NCBI RefSeq assembly: GCF_025149945.1
Contig: NZ_JALXVH010000056.1
Location: 1-15,940 of the forward strand
DNA length: 15,940 bases
Source of the DNA: Kocuria sp. p3-SID1428
GTDB lineage: Bacteria > Actinomycetota > Actinomycetes > Actinomycetales > Micrococcaceae
Direction of reading: 5' to 3'
Shown here one piece after another: positions 13,970 through 15,940 of the stretch; the first letter of the stretch is position 1; every line of letters begins with the position of its first letter. The notes below the pieces were generated by a model. The model did not search any database, was not told the DNA's origin, and worked only from the letters and a program-made list of their open reading frames with translations. The translations under genes and the position numbers were made by a program.

Positions 13970-15649
13970 GTGACTTCATTGACCCCAGCAGCCGCCTGGA
14001 GCGGCCTATGGTCCTCGCACCAGCAGACCAAGGACATCCTGAGCCTCAAGGTCCTGCGCCGAGACTCCGCGGCCCCGTCCGACAGTGCCTCCACCAGCAC
14101 CGCCTCAAGCGCCGGCCAAGCGGAGAACACCTCCTCCACCGCCCCCGGCGGCGAACCGGACAACGATCCGGACCGCGCCCGCAGCTACCCGCCGGGGAAG
14201 CTGGTGGGACTGATCCTCGGACCGCTGCTGTTCATCATCTTCCAGTTCATCGTGGCTCCGCCGGACCTGTCCCCCGAGGGCCGCTCGGTCCTGGCCACCA
14301 CACTGTGGGTCGCCACCTGGTGGATCACCGAGGCCATCCCGATCCCTGCCACCTCCCTGCTGCCCATCGTGCTGCTGCCGCTGACCGGCGCCATGGAGGG
14401 CTCGGACGTGGTCTCGGCCTACGGCAATGACACGATCTTCCTCTTCCTCGGCGGCTTCACCCTGGCGATCGCGCTCGAGAAGTGGAACCTGCATCAGCGC
14501 ATCGCGCTGAACATCGTCAGCGCGATCGGCGTCAGCCCCATGCGCATCATCCTGGGCTTCATGGTGGCCACGGCCTTCCTGTCCATGTGGGTCTCCAACA
14601 CCGCGGCCACCATGATGATGATCCCGGTGGGCCTGGCCGTGGTCCATCAGGCCGCACAGTCCCTTCGCGGCCCGGAGCACCAGCGGGATCTGCACCACTT
14701 CGAGAAGGCCATCCTCTTCGGCGTCGCCTATGCCGGCACCATCGGAGGCCTCGGCACGCTGATCGGAACGCCGCCGCTGGCGATCCTCGCGGCCACCTCC
14801 GCAGACCTGGCGGGCGAGACCATCGGCTTCGCGCAGTGGATGGTCATCGGCGTGCCCGTCGTCGTCGTGCTGCTGGCACTGGCCTGGCTCTACATGACCC
14901 GCGTCTCCTTCAAGATCACCTTCAAGGAGCTGCCCGGCGGCGCCGGGGTCATCCGCGAGCAGAAGCGCGGCCTGGGTGCGATGTCCCGCCAGGAGATCGC
15001 TGTCGGCATCGTGTTCCTGTGCACCGCGTTCATGTGGATCACCCGCAGCTTCCTGTGGAGCGATCTCCTGCCCGGCATCTCGGACGGCATCATCGCCGTG
15101 AGCGCCACCATGGCGCTGTTCGCCATCCCGGCCAGGACCGAGCAGAGCACGCGCCTGCTGGAGTGGAGCGACTCCACGAAGATCCCGTGGGGCATCCTGC
15201 TCCTGTTCGGCGGCGGCCTGGCCATCGCCGCAGGCTTCGTGGACACCGGGCTCTCCGAGTGGATCGGCGGGCTGCTGCTCGGGCTTGAGGGCATGAACGT
15301 GATCCTGGTGATCATCATCGCCACGGCACTGGTGCTCTTCCTGACCGAGATCACCTCGAACACCGCGACCGCCACCATGATCCTGCCCGTCATGGCCGCC
15401 TTCGCCGCGGCCATGAGCCTCCACCCGTTCGCCCTCATGGTGCCCGCCGCCATGGCGGCCAACTGCGCGTTCATGCTGCCGGTCGGCACACCGCCCAACG
15501 CCGTGCTCTTCGGCACGGGCAAGGTGACGATCACCGAGATGGTGCGGGTGGGCTTCGTGCTGAACATCGTGGCTCTGGCACTCGTGCTGATCGCCGTGCT
15601 CACGATCATGCCGGCCGCTCTGGGCATCAGCCTGCTCGGCGGCAGCTGA
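13970..15649 (+). CDS. SLC13/DASS-family sodium-coupled anion transporter
   Basis: This integral membrane carrier should take up di- or tricarboxylates (for example succinate, malate, citrate) or sulfate with sodium ions. The 559-residue protein has about 11-12 membrane segments starting near residue 76. The two Ser-Asn-Thr substrate/sodium motifs of the family are present: WVSNTAATMM at about 207-216 and EITSNTATATM at about 460-470. The family signature NCAFMLPVGTPPNAVLFGTG is at about 498-517. GTG at 13970 has GGAAGG seven bases upstream. An ATG at 13892 overlaps the previous stop (ATGA) and would add 26 residues, but lacks a ribosome site. About 75 residues before the first membrane segment are Ser/Thr/Pro/Ala-rich and unusual for the family. 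Substrate cannot be read from the sequence. Confidence 0.93.
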   Translation: MTSLTPAAAWSGLWSSHQQTKDILSLKVLRRDSAAPSDSASTSTASSAGQAENTSSTAPGGEPDNDPDRARSYPPGKLVGLILGPLLFIIFQFIVAPPDLSPEGRSVLATTLWVATWWITEAIPIPATSLLPIVLLPLTGAMEGSDVVSAYGNDTIFLFLGGFTLAIALEKWNLHQRIALNIVSAIGVSPMRIILGFMVATAFLSMWVSNTAATMMMIPVGLAVVHQAAQSLRGPEHQRDLHHFEKAILFGVAYAGTIGGLGTLIGTPPLAILAATSADLAGETIGFAQWMVIGVPVVVVLLALAWLYMTRVSFKITFKELPGGAGVIREQKRGLGAMSRQEIAVGIVFLCTAFMWITRSFLWSDLLPGISDGIIAVSATMALFAIPARTEQSTRLLEWSDSTKIPWGILLLFGGGLAIAAGFVDTGLSEWIGGLLLGLEGMNVILVIIIATALVLFLTEITSNTATATMILPVMAAFAAAMSLHPFALMVPAAMAANCAFMLPVGTPPNAVLFGTGKVTITEMVRVGFVLNIVALALVLIAVLTIMPAALGISLLGGS

Positions 15650-15688
15650 TCAGGGACATCGGCTGATCCGCGCAAGGCGCAGCCGGCA

Positions 15689-15729
15689 ACGGGGCCCGTC
15701 CTGCCGCTCCATCGGCGAGCGGGCCCCGT
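15689..15729 (+). terminator. Terminator-like hairpin after the SLC13 gene
   Basis: ACGGGGCCCG (15689-15698) and CGGGCCCCGT (15720-15729) form a perfect 10-bp stem, with GCCG and CGGC pairing inside the loop. It begins 40 bases after the stop codon. No T-tract follows. Confidence 0.75.
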
Positions 15730-15940
15730 CGCGCGCGGGGCGGGCAAGTCCTGCACCGGGAGACCGCCGCAGGCCGCTGAACCTGCGCGGTTCCGATGGG
15801 TGACAGATGCGCACCCCATCAGCACTGATCAGGTGCAGAGCTGCCACCAACCCGCAGGGCGACGGCATCGCGCGCAGGTCGCCGTCGGGGACGGGCGATC
15901 ACGGCCAAGAGAGTCCTGGACATGCCTGAGCCATACACAG
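15730..15940. other. Terminal stretch without a convincing gene
   Basis: No coding frame here looks real. An imperfect dyad, GCACC-cc-ATCAG-ca-CTGAT-ca-GGTGC, is at 15811-15836. An ATG at 15922 (reading MPEPYT before the window ends) might begin a rightward gene, but only a weak purine run precedes it. Confidence 0.35.

Noticed and set aside
14105..15424. Long 439-codon frame antisense to the SLC13 transporter
   Set aside because: It is the low-complexity His/Asp/Gly/Gln-rich mirror of a real transporter gene, with no domain or ribosome site.
1..15940. Defence system, CRISPR array, prophage or insertion sequence
   Set aside because: No spaced repeats, transposase, integrase, nuclease or toxin-antitoxin motifs are visible, and every sizeable gene is a housekeeping or transport family.

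Overview
The window is a GC-rich stretch of an actinobacterial chromosome. The evidence is the gene order rpsB-tsf-pyrH-frr-cdsA with dxr nearby, GTG starts, strong AGGAGG-type ribosome sites, an Ala/Glu-rich tail on ribosomal protein S2 and a SAM-IV riboswitch, a class known from Actinomycetota. Micrococcales is my best guess at order level, but I cannot name a genus. No mobile element, phage gene, CRISPR array, rRNA or tRNA is visible.

Layout. Positions 30 to about 12490 are read leftwards. In transcription order they hold: the rpsB promoter and a long leader; rpsB and tsf (ribosomal protein S2 and EF-Ts); pyrH (UMP kinase); frr (ribosome recycling factor); cdsA (CDP-diacylglycerol synthase); a protein with four DivIVA-type mini-motifs; a DUF485 protein with an ActP-like acetate/cation symporter; a small GlsB/YeaQ-type membrane protein; dxr (MEP isoprenoid pathway); and metQ-metN-metI (methionine ABC importer) behind a SAM-IV riboswitch. 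From about 12600 the reading direction is rightwards: a secreted M23-type peptidase, a DinB/DUF664-like protein and an SLC13/DASS sodium-coupled anion transporter. The last 290 bases hold a strong inverted repeat and an imperfect dyad but no convincing gene.

How the genes work together. The leftward block joins translation factors, nucleotide and phospholipid precursor synthesis, and isoprenoid synthesis. A carboxylate-uptake pair (DUF485 plus ActP-like) and a stress-type small membrane protein lie between cdsA and dxr, each with its own promoter-like and hairpin signals. The met operon appears to be a separate unit shut down by S-adenosylmethionine.

I do not see an undescribed multi-gene system: nearly every protein belongs to a known family. 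The most interesting signals are in the DNA and RNA. They are the met riboswitch with a hairpin beside the metQ ribosome site, a 14-bp perfect inverted repeat inside the last codons of the DivIVA-like gene, a 15-bp palindrome on the DUF485-actP promoter, the structured leaders of rpsB and tsf, a possible leaderless dxr mRNA, and a 36-base hairpin between rpsB and the divergent peptidase gene. All structures were found by eye without folding energies.
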